A stretch of 55,547 nt of DNA from a virus, in the IMG/VR virus record IMGVR_UViG_3300027710_000820, positions 1 to 55,547 of that record; one strand, given 5' to 3'. Below the pieces are notes generated by a model. That model ran no database searches. It was given only the letters and a program-made list of their open reading frames with translations, and was not told where the DNA came from. Position numbers and translations under genes: made by a program. This document shows positions 14,907 through 22,029 of this stretch, piece by piece; position 1 is the stretch's first letter, and the number at the start of each line of letters is the position of its first letter.

Positions 14907-15961
14907 TGCAAGTCTTTTTAGTCGACCTTGAAGCAGTTGACACACGGTACACGGGTCAATGGAAAACCCATGTACCTGATCTCTTACGAAAGGCAGGTCA
15001 CAATGTTCAAATTATCTCTGGCCCTGAAGATATTCCTTCAGCCACTACTCCTGGTGCTTTTCTTAATTTTGGTGGCACCAATATATACAAGGCTAAACAA
15101 GTTGAAACCTTGGGTAGGTTATTTTGCGACGGAGCCGTTCGCCCAGGTGATCATTTTATATTTACTGATGCTTGGCACCCTGGTATCATCAATCTCAAGT
15201 ACATGGCCGAGCTCCTGGGCATTCCAGTAACTACACACGGACTATGGCATGCTGGCAGTTATGATCCACAAGATTTCTTAGGACGTCTTGTTGGAGATAA
15301 GCCTTGGGTAAGACACGCTGAAAAGAGTTTCTATCACGCATTTGATCACAACTACTTTGCCACAGACTTTCACATCGAAATGTTTAGAAACAATCTGTTC
15401 GGTGAAGATCAGTTTTCGTACAAATCAATTACTCGTACAGGTTGGCCTATGGAATATATGGGCGACACATTGTTGCAATATCAAGGCATGGCCAAGCGTG
15501 ATCTTATTTTATTCCCGCATCGCATTGCACCAGAAAAGCAAGTTGAAATTTTTAGAGACCTAAAACATCAATTACCGCAGTATGAATTTGTTGTTTGTCA
15601 AGATCAACAATTAACTAAGAACGAATATCACAATTTGTTAGGCGAAGCCAAGTTAGTCTTCAGTGCTAACTTACAAGAAACGCTTGGTATTAGTTGTTAC
15701 GAAGGTGCAGTTGTAGATGCTATCCCAATGGTTCCGGATAGACTTAGCTATACAGAAATGTATTTTGATAATTTTAAATACCCTAGTGTATGGACTGAAT
15801 CATACGAAGCATACGAAGCATATCGTCCAGAACTGTGTGGGAAGATCATACAGTATATGAACAATTACAAGTCTATGATCCCGAACATAAGAAAACAAAA
15901 GGATGCATTACATGAACACTTCTTCAGCGCAAACGGATTACTCGATAACATCAGACGATGA
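14906..15961 (+). CDS. GT-B fold glycosyltransferase (family 4-like)
   Basis: A 351-residue protein predicted to transfer a sugar from a nucleotide-sugar donor. The C-terminal half carries the retaining GT-B signature ETLGISCYEGAVVDAIPMVPD (the E-x7-E donor-binding motif), preceded by RDLILFPHRIAPEKQVEIF, the usual hinge strand-loop with the 'R-x-x-x-E-K' donor site. The N-terminal half has a Rossmann-like acceptor domain (AGHNVQIISGPED). No membrane segment. It lies among sugar-oxidising genes and virion-type small proteins, so it may decorate a virion protein, DNA or a host glycan; the acceptor is unknown. Confidence 0.8.
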   Translation: MQVFLVDLEAVDTRYTGQWKTHVPDLLRKAGHNVQIISGPEDIPSATTPGAFLNFGGTNIYKAKQVETLGRLFCDGAVRPGDHFIFTDAWHPGIINLKYMAELLGIPVTTHGLWHAGSYDPQDFLGRLVGDKPWVRHAEKSFYHAFDHNYFATDFHIEMFRNNLFGEDQFSYKSITRTGWPMEYMGDTLLQYQGMAKRDLILFPHRIAPEKQVEIFRDLKHQLPQYEFVVCQDQQLTKNEYHNLLGEAKLVFSANLQETLGISCYEGAVVDAIPMVPDRLSYTEMYFDNFKYPSVWTESYEAYEAYRPELCGKIIQYMNNYKSMIPNIRKQKDALHEHFFSANGLLDNIRR

Positions 15962-16322
15962 TATCCACACTATAACATTTGCTAACGATACTACTGTAGG
16001 AACTGGCTTCATTGCACAAACAATGAATAGTGTTTTGTCAGATACTATAACTATCACATCACCTAATTCTTGGTCAGCGCAAAATTATACATACGCTACA
16101 GGCGCAAGTGGAGCAAGTGTTACTATAGGTAGCATTGATCCTGGCGTCTTTACTTGGAAACATCCTGAAGAATGGGTAGATAGTTTTCCAGATTATGACA
16201 AAGTAAAAGAGATGTGCGACAAATATCCTGCATTTAAAATTGCGTTTGACAAATTTAAACAAGTGTATGATTTGGTTGAAGACGATTTCGAAGCAAAGAA
16301 AGGTAATAAGTATGTTCCTTAA
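15912..16322 (+). CDS. Putative virion protein, 136 aa
   Basis: The first ~60 residues are Ser/Thr/Asn-rich beta-type sequence (TITSPNSWSAQNYTY, then GASGASVTIGS), like a fibre or virion-surface domain. The C-terminal part contains FTWKHPEEWVDSFPDYDKV and FKQVYDLVEDDFEAKK, a helical module I associate with marine phage structural proteins; a similar closing module occurs in the gene at 16727. The ATG at 15912 is preferred because AGGA lies 9 bases upstream; the ATG at 15903 would overlap that site. It overlaps the glycosyltransferase by 50 bases. Confidence 0.55.
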   Translation: MNTSSAQTDYSITSDDDIHTITFANDTTVGTGFIAQTMNSVLSDTITITSPNSWSAQNYTYATGASGASVTIGSIDPGVFTWKHPEEWVDSFPDYDKVKEMCDKYPAFKIAFDKFKQVYDLVEDDFEAKKGNKYVP

Positions 16323-16776
16323 ACTGTTAGAAAAATTAGATCGTAAACGTATTATTATGGATCGCGAATGTAACGAGCCATTAATCACCCGTTATTATCT
16401 TTTTTTAAAAGATCGTAAACATTTTCCATTTAACATATTCCTACACAAGTTTCACAAAGGCGATCCAGGTGATGTACATGATCACCCGTGGCCCTATGCC
16501 ACATTTATCCTGGCAGGCGGATACTACGAGTACACTCCCATAATGGCATTTGGTAAAATGATTGGAGAAACTAAGCACTGGCGTGGACCAGGACATTTTC
16601 GTATCTGTAGTGCGTATAGTTATCATCGAATTGAATTGAAAGAGGGTGTGACTCCATGGACGTTGTTTATGCCTGGACCACAAGAACGAGAATGGGGATT
16701 TCTCGTAAAGAATAATTGGATACACAATGGCGAATACCTTACATACAAAGCAGAACACGCTAACAACTCTAAATAA
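16312..16776 (+). CDS. Cupin-like protein, 154 aa
   Basis: A compact beta-barrel protein with a metal-binding-type H-D-H motif in GDVHDHPWPYATFILAGGYYEY, a second aromatic strand RICSAYSYHRIEL and PWTLFMPGPQEREWGF. This is the arrangement of single-domain cupins (cysteine dioxygenase-like or sugar-isomerase-like), which bind Fe, Mn or Zn. The exact reaction is unknown. AAAGG precedes the ATG at 16312; the longer frame begins inside the previous gene. It may belong with the sugar-modifying genes. Confidence 0.7.
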   Translation: MFLKLLEKLDRKRIIMDRECNEPLITRYYLFLKDRKHFPFNIFLHKFHKGDPGDVHDHPWPYATFILAGGYYEYTPIMAFGKMIGETKHWRGPGHFRICSAYSYHRIELKEGVTPWTLFMPGPQEREWGFLVKNNWIHNGEYLTYKAEHANNSK

Positions 16777-17080
16777 TATTTCAAATAGTGTACTTACTGC
16801 TGGGTCGAATGGTACAAGCTACACTACTGCTTGGACTAATCCAATTGAAAACAACATACTGACAGTTAAAAACAATCCTGCTGGATTAGATGTAAAAGGT
16901 ACACTAGTTGTAAACGGTCGAGATTTAGAGGAACGGTTAGATACAATAGAAAAGGTCTTGCAAATTCCTGAAAGAGATGTTATACTTGAGCGTAAGCATC
17001 CAAAGCTAAAGAAATTGTATGATGAATACATCGAAGCATTAGGTAAGTATAGAACTTGGAATAATATTAAAGGAGAATAA
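16727..17080 (+). CDS. Putative virion protein with coiled C-terminal module
   Basis: A 117-residue protein. The N-terminal half is Asn/Thr/Ser-rich (ISNSVLTAGSNGTSYTTAW) and a conserved strand LDVKGTLVVNGRDLEERL leads to helical TIEKVLQIPERDVI and LKKLYDEYIEALGKY. The 'VKGTLVVNGRDLEERL' block is typical of small structural proteins in marine T4-like phages. It overlaps the cupin gene by 50 bases in another frame. Confidence 0.6.
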   Translation: MANTLHTKQNTLTTLNNISNSVLTAGSNGTSYTTAWTNPIENNILTVKNNPAGLDVKGTLVVNGRDLEERLDTIEKVLQIPERDVILERKHPKLKKLYDEYIEALGKYRTWNNIKGE

Positions 17081-17081
17081 A

Positions 17082-17315
17082 ATGAAACTACACGAATCAA
17101 TTGCACATACTAAAAAAGAAATGGTCATTAAAGAAAATGAAGGCTTTAGACTATCATTAGTGAAGTGGGAAGCAGTTGCTCCTAAAGGCATCTATTCGCT
17201 TCACCTAGTTCAAGAAAGTCTAGATGAAGATGGCGAAGTATGGGACACTAGTACATATAACTTTAATATGACCAAAGAAGAATTGCAATCACTTGCCCAT
17301 GGGTTAGTTGCATGA
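17082..17315 (+). CDS. Unknown protein, 77 aa
   Basis: No family recognised. The sequence is a beta-hairpin-like acidic protein (FRLSLVKWEAVAPKGIYSLHLVQESLDEDGEVWDTSTYNF would be two strands with a turn), then a C-terminal helix TKEELQSLAHGLVA. AAAGGAG precedes the ATG by 8 bases. It overlaps the phosphoribosyltransferase start by 4 bases (ATGA). Confidence 0.65.
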   Translation: MKLHESIAHTKKEMVIKENEGFRLSLVKWEAVAPKGIYSLHLVQESLDEDGEVWDTSTYNFNMTKEELQSLAHGLVA

Positions 17316-17800
17316 AAAAAGTTTACTATAGCTGGGCACAAGTGCAAGGAGCATGTTTAGAGATTGCTCGCCAGCTATCTGCAGACAATTGGAGGCCTGA
17401 CTATATTGTAGGTATAACCCGAGGCGGGCTTGTACCAGCTACACTACTAAGTCAATATACTGGCATTAAGATGCACACACTTAATGTCAGTCTTCGTGAC
17501 GGCGATGGTGGAGAAAGTAATTTATGGATGGCTGAAGATGCATTCAATGGTTTGAAAATACTCATTGTGGACGATATCAATGATCAAGGATCTACGATCA
17601 ATTGGATTAAACAAGATTGGCCAAGTGGTTGTTTGCCAGGTATGCCTAACTGGAATACCATTTGGGGTGATAATGTTCGCTTTGCTACACTGACTAGCAA
17701 TATGGCAAGTAAAGAAACTGTTGACTACTCTGTATGGGAAGTTAACAAAGCAGAAGAGGACTGCTGGTTAGTTTATCCTTGGGAAGATTTTTGGCTATGA
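17312..17800 (+). CDS. Type I phosphoribosyltransferase
   Basis: A 162-residue purine-type phosphoribosyltransferase homologue. It shows YIVGITRGGLVPATLLSQY (the strand and loop binding pyrophosphate) and ILIVDDINDQGSTINWI, the PRPP-binding motif with two acidic residues followed by D-x-G-S-T. Members transfer the phosphoribosyl group from PRPP to a purine such as hypoxanthine or guanine, or regulate nucleotide pools. The exact base is not predictable. It is flanked by an unknown gene and a HIT gene with ATGA overlaps, suggesting a nucleotide-salvage pair. Confidence 0.85.
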   Translation: MKKVYYSWAQVQGACLEIARQLSADNWRPDYIVGITRGGLVPATLLSQYTGIKMHTLNVSLRDGDGGESNLWMAEDAFNGLKILIVDDINDQGSTINWIKQDWPSGCLPGMPNWNTIWGDNVRFATLTSNMASKETVDYSVWEVNKAEEDCWLVYPWEDFWL

Positions 17801-18162
17801 CAACTGACTTAGAAAAGGCATTAGATGAAAACCGAGCTCCATGGAAACAAATTGAATTCCGAACAACAGACTTTTGGGTCTTCACAGACGGATATCCAGT
17901 CACCGAAGGGCATTTGCTTTTTGTGCCTACCCAAGAAAAGTTCGACAACATCGTGTCTTGCTACAAAGCAGCCTACAAGTTCGGCTACGACGGCGTGGCT
18001 TCTGAAAAGTGGCATGGATTTAACATCGGTCAAAACTGCGGAGAAGCCGCTGGGCAAACAGTAACATACCCACACATACACATGATTCCAAGACGAAAAG
18101 GTGACATGGAAGACCCAAGAGGAGGTGTCCGTCACGTAATACCAGAGAAAGGAAAATATTGA
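17797..18162 (+). CDS. HIT-family nucleotide hydrolase
   Basis: A 121-residue HIT (histidine triad) protein. The catalytic motif appears as TYPHIHMIPRRKGD, matching H-x-H-x-h-P-R with the nucleophilic His, preceded by NIGQNCGEAAGQT, the usual helix-turn before the triad. HIT proteins hydrolyse or transfer nucleoside monophosphates. In the triad the first His of the H-x-H-x-H series is replaced by Tyr (T-Y-P-H-I-H), a variation found in some divergent members. The ATG at 17797 gives an ATGA overlap with the phosphoribosyltransferase. Confidence 0.8.
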   Translation: MTTDLEKALDENRAPWKQIEFRTTDFWVFTDGYPVTEGHLLFVPTQEKFDNIVSCYKAAYKFGYDGVASEKWHGFNIGQNCGEAAGQTVTYPHIHMIPRRKGDMEDPRGGVRHVIPEKGKY

Positions 18163-18341
18163 TGACTTGGGAAAATAGAATCAAACATTTAGAAGAAGCA
18201 CACCACGCTTTAGACAAACAGATAAACAATTTAGAAAAAAATGGATTATATGAAGACTCTAGGCTACATGATCTTAAAAAACAAAAATTGTTTATTAAAG
18301 ACGAAATTGAAAAACTAAAGAAAGAACATGGAGTTAGCTGA
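18162..18341 (+). CDS. DUF465/SlyX-like coiled-coil protein, 59 aa
   Basis: A short, highly charged coiled-coil (HLEEAHHALDKQINNLEKNG, then HDLKKQKLFIKDEIEKLK), matching the DUF465 (YdcH-like) pattern of an antiparallel helical hairpin with H-x-x-L-D. Function is unknown. The ATG at 18162 sits at a TGATG junction with the HIT gene and has GAAAGGA upstream; a TTG one codon earlier is an alternative. Confidence 0.75.
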   Translation: MTWENRIKHLEEAHHALDKQINNLEKNGLYEDSRLHDLKKQKLFIKDEIEKLKKEHGVS

Positions 18342-18534
18342 AAATACTGTAACAGTAGCATGGGATAACCAAAACGGATTTTGGTGGAATGAAACCTGTG
18401 CGTTAGTTCTAGAAGTGTTCGGGTTGCCTGGTAGTCGGTATTCTAGTCATCCTATGCAGGATGCAATGTTTTTTATTTTTAATTCAAAAAAAGATGCCGA
18501 CTTATGTCGAATATTATTGAGTGAAAGACTGTGA
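18328..18534 (+). CDS. Unknown protein, 68 aa
   Basis: No family recognised, but likely real: it overlaps its neighbours by 14 and 4 bases in the operon. The sequence (WDNQNGFWWNETCALVLEVF, then MFFIFNSKKDADLCRILLSERL) suggests a small alpha/beta fold with a final helix. No membrane segment. Confidence 0.55.
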   Translation: MELAENTVTVAWDNQNGFWWNETCALVLEVFGLPGSRYSSHPMQDAMFFIFNSKKDADLCRILLSERL

Positions 18535-18734
18535 TCAAAGATATCATCATTGTTGTATTAATCGGTATACTAGCTAGTATATTCTTGTATAACGCACCTC
18601 GAACTGAGGGTCGATGGTATGACTGTGGCATGGCTGAATGGCATCCTGATATACCTAACGAAGTAAAAGAAGAATGTCGCAGACGTGCTCTTGAACATTG
18701 GAATAAGAAAAATAATGATAAGTTGTCAGTTTAA
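18531..18734 (+). CDS. Small single-pass membrane protein, 67 aa
   Basis: Begins at a GTG overlapping the previous stop (GTGA). Residues about 3-20 (KDIIIVVLIGILASIFLY) form a clear transmembrane helix or uncleaved signal anchor. The remainder is hydrophilic with two Cys (WYDCGMAEWHPD and EECRRRALEHW) that might pair or bind metal outside the membrane. Function is unknown; it could be a membrane-targeted phage accessory protein. Confidence 0.6.
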   Translation: MIKDIIIVVLIGILASIFLYNAPRTEGRWYDCGMAEWHPDIPNEVKEECRRRALEHWNKKNNDKLSV

Positions 18735-19008
18735 TCTATCTAACCCTTGGAGTAACAGGTTTGAGAACTTGTGGTGCAAGAGCTATGATACTCCGTTTAA
18801 AAACAAGTTCCTTGAACTAGAACTATTAAAGGATGCAAGCATTGTGTCGTTTATGTTTAGACTTTCTACTCGTCAAAGCCACGGTGGACTATACTTTGAT
18901 TTAGGTCTTTTGGGCTACAGCTTCAGCTTTAACTTCTATGACAATCGTCATTGGAACTATGGTGCAGGCCGCTATTTTAAATACAATGAAGAAGAGGGAA
19001 TGCACTAA
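18715..19008 (+). CDS. Conserved T4-like phage hypothetical protein, 97 aa
   Basis: Contains ISCQFNLSNPWSNRFENLW, SHGGLYFDLGLLGYSFSFNFYDNRHWNY, a recognisable small conserved protein of T4-like marine phages with unknown role. The sequence is rich in aromatic beta-strands. The ATG at 18715 was chosen; a GTG at 18685 would extend it further into the preceding gene. It overlaps that gene by 20 bases and meets the next small ORF at TAATG. Confidence 0.65.
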   Translation: MISCQFNLSNPWSNRFENLWCKSYDTPFKNKFLELELLKDASIVSFMFRLSTRQSHGGLYFDLGLLGYSFSFNFYDNRHWNYGAGRYFKYNEEEGMH

Positions 19009-19106
19009 TGAAACAAAGAATAGAAAAATTGATCGAAACTCATTGGGTTGCATATTTGGTGTTATGGTTTGGTATAGGATTTATCCTTGGTCAATCTATC
19101 AAATGA
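19008..19106 (+). CDS. Tiny membrane peptide, 32 aa
   Basis: A 32-residue ORF starting at a TAATG overlap with the upstream stop. After a charged start (MKQRIEKLIETHW) it has one hydrophobic helix, VAYLVLWFGIGFILGQSI, ending in Lys. The coupled start and the amphipathic-then-hydrophobic design support a real small membrane protein, but it is short enough to be fortuitous. Confidence 0.5.
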   Translation: MKQRIEKLIETHWVAYLVLWFGIGFILGQSIK

Positions 19107-19117
19107 ATATAAAATGT

Positions 19118-19146
19118 TTGACATTTGCCTAAATAAAATGTACAAT
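19118..19146 (+). promoter_or_regulatory. Sigma70-type promoter before folE
   Basis: TTGACA (19118-19123), a 17-base spacer and TACAAT (19141-19146), one mismatch from consensus, lie 22 bases before the folE ATG. The spacer contains CTAAATA (19129-19135), so a late-type motif may be superimposed. Confidence 0.82.
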
Positions 19147-19167
19147 ATATCATCGATCGGAGTATAA

Positions 19168-19872
19168 ATGACAGACAACAGTAAAAATTTAGCACAAGCA
19201 ATTAGAGAAAAAATGCAATCAGATGGCAAACGCTTTTGGGCCGGAGATAACATTAGCGAGTATGTTGAATCTGAGTTAGTTAAAGAGCAATTAATTAAAG
19301 AAGCAACTGTAGCATTTGAAAGTGTTTTAGATACACTGCTAATTGACAGAGAAAATGATCCAAACTCGCACGGTACTGCGAAGCGTCTAGCTAAAATGTA
19401 CTACACAGAAATAATGGCAGGAAGATATGAACCAGCACCCGATGCAACAGCATTTCCAAATGACTCGCAGGACCGTTATGAAGGTATGTTGGTTGTTCGC
19501 AGTGAGCTTCGCAGTATGTGTAGCCATCATCACCAACCCGTTACCGGCGTTGCTTATATTGGTATTATTGCTGCCGAAAAACTTATCGGACTCAGCAAGT
19601 ACACACGTATCGCACAGTGGTGTGCAAGACGAGGTACTCTCCAGGAGGAACTTTGTAATGACATTGCTAGGGAAATCAGCAAAGCAACAAACTCCACGAA
19701 CGTAGCAGTTTACATACAAGCTGTTCATGGTTGTTGTGAGAATCGTGGCATTATGGCACACTCTAGTCTGACACAGACAACAGTATTAACTGGAACATTT
19801 AAAACTGATCCAGGTGCAAAGAAAGAGTTCTTTGATAACATTAAACTACAACAGGAGTTTGCACCGCGATGA
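19168..19872 (+). CDS. folE: GTP cyclohydrolase I (FolE)
   Basis: Converts GTP to 7,8-dihydroneopterin triphosphate, the first step to folate and to 7-deazaguanines. The protein has 234 residues. Zinc-site and catalytic residues are visible: Cys 118 and His 121 in RSMCSHHHQPVTGVAYIG, GLSKYTRIAQWCARRGTLQEELC, and a third ligand region IQAVHGCCENRGI. Threonine-rich TQTTVLTGTF at the end matches the family. It has its own promoter and a CGGAG ribosome site. In this phage it most likely feeds queD-like, queE and dpdA. Confidence 0.93.
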   Translation: MTDNSKNLAQAIREKMQSDGKRFWAGDNISEYVESELVKEQLIKEATVAFESVLDTLLIDRENDPNSHGTAKRLAKMYYTEIMAGRYEPAPDATAFPNDSQDRYEGMLVVRSELRSMCSHHHQPVTGVAYIGIIAAEKLIGLSKYTRIAQWCARRGTLQEELCNDIAREISKATNSTNVAVYIQAVHGCCENRGIMAHSSLTQTTVLTGTFKTDPGAKKEFFDNIKLQQEFAPR

Positions 19873-20084
19873 ATTCAGCAGACATGGCAAATAATTTAAT
19901 TTTTAGAGCAAAGCATCTTCAAGAATTTGTAGTTACAACTAGTGTTCCAGAAGATTTTAAATTTAATGGCATTGTTCCTTTTGATATGGAAATTAAAGAG
20001 GAACAAATTTCAGCTAAGGTGCTTGCTATCGATTTTAACGAAGCAGTTGACACTTTCGACAAATGGCTGGAGACTTGTAAATGA
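19869..20084 (+). CDS. Unknown protein, 71 aa
   Basis: No family recognised. It overlaps folE by 4 bases (ATGA) and the next gene by 4. The pattern is helical start (ANNLIFRAKHLQEFVV), beta middle, then a helix (FNEAVDTFDKWLETC). Probably part of the folE operon. Confidence 0.6.
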   Translation: MNSADMANNLIFRAKHLQEFVVTTSVPEDFKFNGIVPFDMEIKEEQISAKVLAIDFNEAVDTFDKWLETCK

Positions 20085-20404
20085 TCTTTTTTGACAAATG
20101 GCTTTATAAAAAAGTTCGAGACATGTGGGATAATAGACACAAATACGAAGAAACAAATACCGGATGGTTACAGGAGAAACATAGTATGGCAATTGGTCAA
20201 GCAATGGTAGAACGAGGTCGTCCAGAAGGCGAATCCCGTATTAGTTTTGAATTAAGTTCAGCAATAGGCGGTCGAATTCTTAATGTGCGAAGATATGATG
20301 ACCGCAAAGATCGGCAAGATCAACAAACATATGTAATTCCAAACGGAGAAGATATCGGTGAACGAGTAGCAAAGATTGTTAACTTAGAGATGTTCAAACA
20401 ATGA
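20081..20404 (+). CDS. Unknown protein, 107 aa
   Basis: No family recognised. The first residues are aromatic and basic (FFDKWLYKKVRDMWDNRHKY). A central ISFELSSAIGGRILNVRRYD block and acidic C-terminus follow. It starts and ends with 4-base overlaps, so it belongs to the folE-queE operon. Confidence 0.6.
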   Translation: MIFFDKWLYKKVRDMWDNRHKYEETNTGWLQEKHSMAIGQAMVERGRPEGESRISFELSSAIGGRILNVRRYDDRKDRQDQQTYVIPNGEDIGERVAKIVNLEMFKQ

Positions 20405-20754
20405 TTGCACAACCAGTTGCAGAGGGTGTCTTAATTAGAAAAGACTACGGTGATGCCAAGATCTATCAAATTGTCTGCGAATGCGGAGACTGTGACCACT
20501 CTCATGATGTATGGGTAGAGGCAGAAGATCACGGAGTCACCGTAACAATCTATTCTAAGCAAAAGACCAAATGGTGGCAATCAAATCGCTGGAAGATCAT
20601 TTGGACATTACTGACTAGAGGGTATGTTGAACGTGAGTCTACTATTATTATGTCCGAACAACAAGCTCTTAACTATGCTAATGTGTTACAATCAGCTGTG
20701 AAAGATGTAAAAGATTTTAGGAAAGAAAGAAATGTCAAAAATAAAAATAGCTGA
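20401..20754 (+). CDS. Unknown protein, 117 aa, with Cys cluster
   Basis: No family recognised. A CECGDCDHSHD segment (residues about 27-37) with C-x-C-x-x-C-x-H-x-H spacing could bind zinc or iron. A WKIIWTLLTRGYVE segment and a final basic helix follow. It overlaps queE by 23 bases, so the two are translated from the same mRNA. Confidence 0.6.
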   Translation: MIAQPVAEGVLIRKDYGDAKIYQIVCECGDCDHSHDVWVEAEDHGVTVTIYSKQKTKWWQSNRWKIIWTLLTRGYVERESTIIMSEQQALNYANVLQSAVKDVKDFRKERNVKNKNS

Positions 20755-21580
20755 ACTGTTTTACAGTATTCAGGGAGAAGGACGCTACATGGGTGTCCCG
20801 TCTGTGTTTCTACGCACATTTGGTTGTAACTTTAAATGTGCAGGCTTTGGTATGCCGCAAGGCGAACTAAGCAACGAGATAGAATCAATTGCACAACGTA
20901 TACAAGAGTTTAAAACATATGAAGAACTTCCACTGGTTAGTACTGGTTGCGATAGTTATGCTTCTTGGGATCCACGTTTTAAGGACCTTAGTCCTATGCT
21001 TACAACAGACGCCATTGCAGACAGAATCATGGAGATATTGCCCTTCAACGAATGGCAAGACGAGCATTTAGTTATTACTGGCGGTGAGCCGTTGCTAGGT
21101 TGGCAACGTGCTTATCCAGACTTGCTCAATCATGAAAAGATGCGTGGGTTGAAAGAGATTACTTTTGAAACAAACGGTACTCAAAAACTTGATCCTAAAT
21201 TTAAAGAATATTTAACAGATTGGACATTTGGCAGTGATGAGAGAGAAATTACATTTAGTGTTAGTGCCAAACTAAGTTGTTCAGGCGAAAGTCGAAGCGA
21301 AGCAATCTGCCCAAGTATTGTATGCGAATACGAAGAAGTAGGTACTACATATCTTAAACTGGTTGTGGCAACAGAAGCAGATGCTGAAGAAGCATTGGAA
21401 ACTGTGGACATTTATCGTGCTGAAGGATTTAAAGGTCCTGTATACTTGATGCCAGTGGGCGGTGTAGAAAGTGTTTATGCACTAAACAATCGTCGTGTAG
21501 CAGAACTAGCAATGGCAAATGGACTACGTTATAGTGACAGGTTGCAAGTGCCGTTATTTAAAAATGAGTGGGGAACTTAA
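20732..21580 (+). CDS. queE: 7-carboxy-7-deazaguanine synthase (QueE), variant cluster
   Basis: Radical-SAM enzyme converting 6-carboxytetrahydropterin to 7-carboxy-7-deazaguanine. The protein has 282 residues. The family start YSIQGEGRYMGVPSVFLRTFGCNFKC is clear, as are TGGEPLLGWQ (SAM ribose-binding GGE) and FETNGTQ. The iron-sulfur cysteines are C32 and C36, but position 39 is Phe, not Cys. The likely third ligand is C73, 36 residues later, in STGCDSYASW, equal to the 'C-D-T' end of the canonical C-x3-C-x2-C-D motif with an insertion between. Its neighbours support the deazaguanine pathway. Confidence 0.9.
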   Translation: MSKIKIAELFYSIQGEGRYMGVPSVFLRTFGCNFKCAGFGMPQGELSNEIESIAQRIQEFKTYEELPLVSTGCDSYASWDPRFKDLSPMLTTDAIADRIMEILPFNEWQDEHLVITGGEPLLGWQRAYPDLLNHEKMRGLKEITFETNGTQKLDPKFKEYLTDWTFGSDEREITFSVSAKLSCSGESRSEAICPSIVCEYEEVGTTYLKLVVATEADAEEALETVDIYRAEGFKGPVYLMPVGGVESVYALNNRRVAELAMANGLRYSDRLQVPLFKNEWGT

Positions 21581-22029
21581 TGAAAAAATTTATTAAAAAG
21601 ATATTCGGTATTGAAAAAATCGAAGCTGACAAATTGGCTGCTGATCAGGCACGAACAGAATCGTTAGCCAAAGCGGCGGAGGCTAAACTACAAGAAGAAC
21701 AAGCCAAAGCGGCAGAAGAATTGGCTAAGATGACTCCAAAAGAACGTGCTACCAAAAGAGGTGAACCGTGGGTAGCTGTTTTGGATACGCACATTAATAA
21801 AGAAAATGTAAGAAATGGCTTTTTTGAGCTTGACTGGAACGATGAATTTATAGTACAATTAAAGCAAGCAGGATACGGTTATGATGCAGATCCCGTAGAA
21901 GAGATTGTAGATCGTTGGTTTAGAGATCTTGCACGTAACGTATTAGCCGAAGAAGGTCAGGACACATCAAGAGGTTCTGGCTATATTAATGTAAGTAAAC
22001 TAGCAGACGGCAAAGCCGAGGTAAAATGA
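21580..22029 (+). CDS. Conserved phage protein, 149 aa
   Basis: Function unknown. Residues 1-55 form a charged helix rich in Ala, Lys and Glu (coiled-coil-like). The second half has a conserved WVAVLDTHINKENVRNGFFELDWN and a basic-acidic FRDLARNVLAEEGQD segment that I associate with marine T4-like phages. It starts at TAATG after queE and overlaps the nuclease gene by 4 bases. A role with the nuclease or in recombination is possible but unsupported. Confidence 0.6.
   Translation: MKKFIKKIFGIEKIEADKLAADQARTESLAKAAEAKLQEEQAKAAEELAKMTPKERATKRGEPWVAVLDTHINKENVRNGFFELDWNDEFIVQLKQAGYGYDADPVEEIVDRWFRDLARNVLAEEGQDTSRGSGYINVSKLADGKAEVK

Noticed and set aside
16769-16775. CTAAATA as a late promoter for the gene at 16727
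   Set aside because: It lies inside that gene, after its start codon, so it cannot drive it; noted only in the stop-codon pattern.
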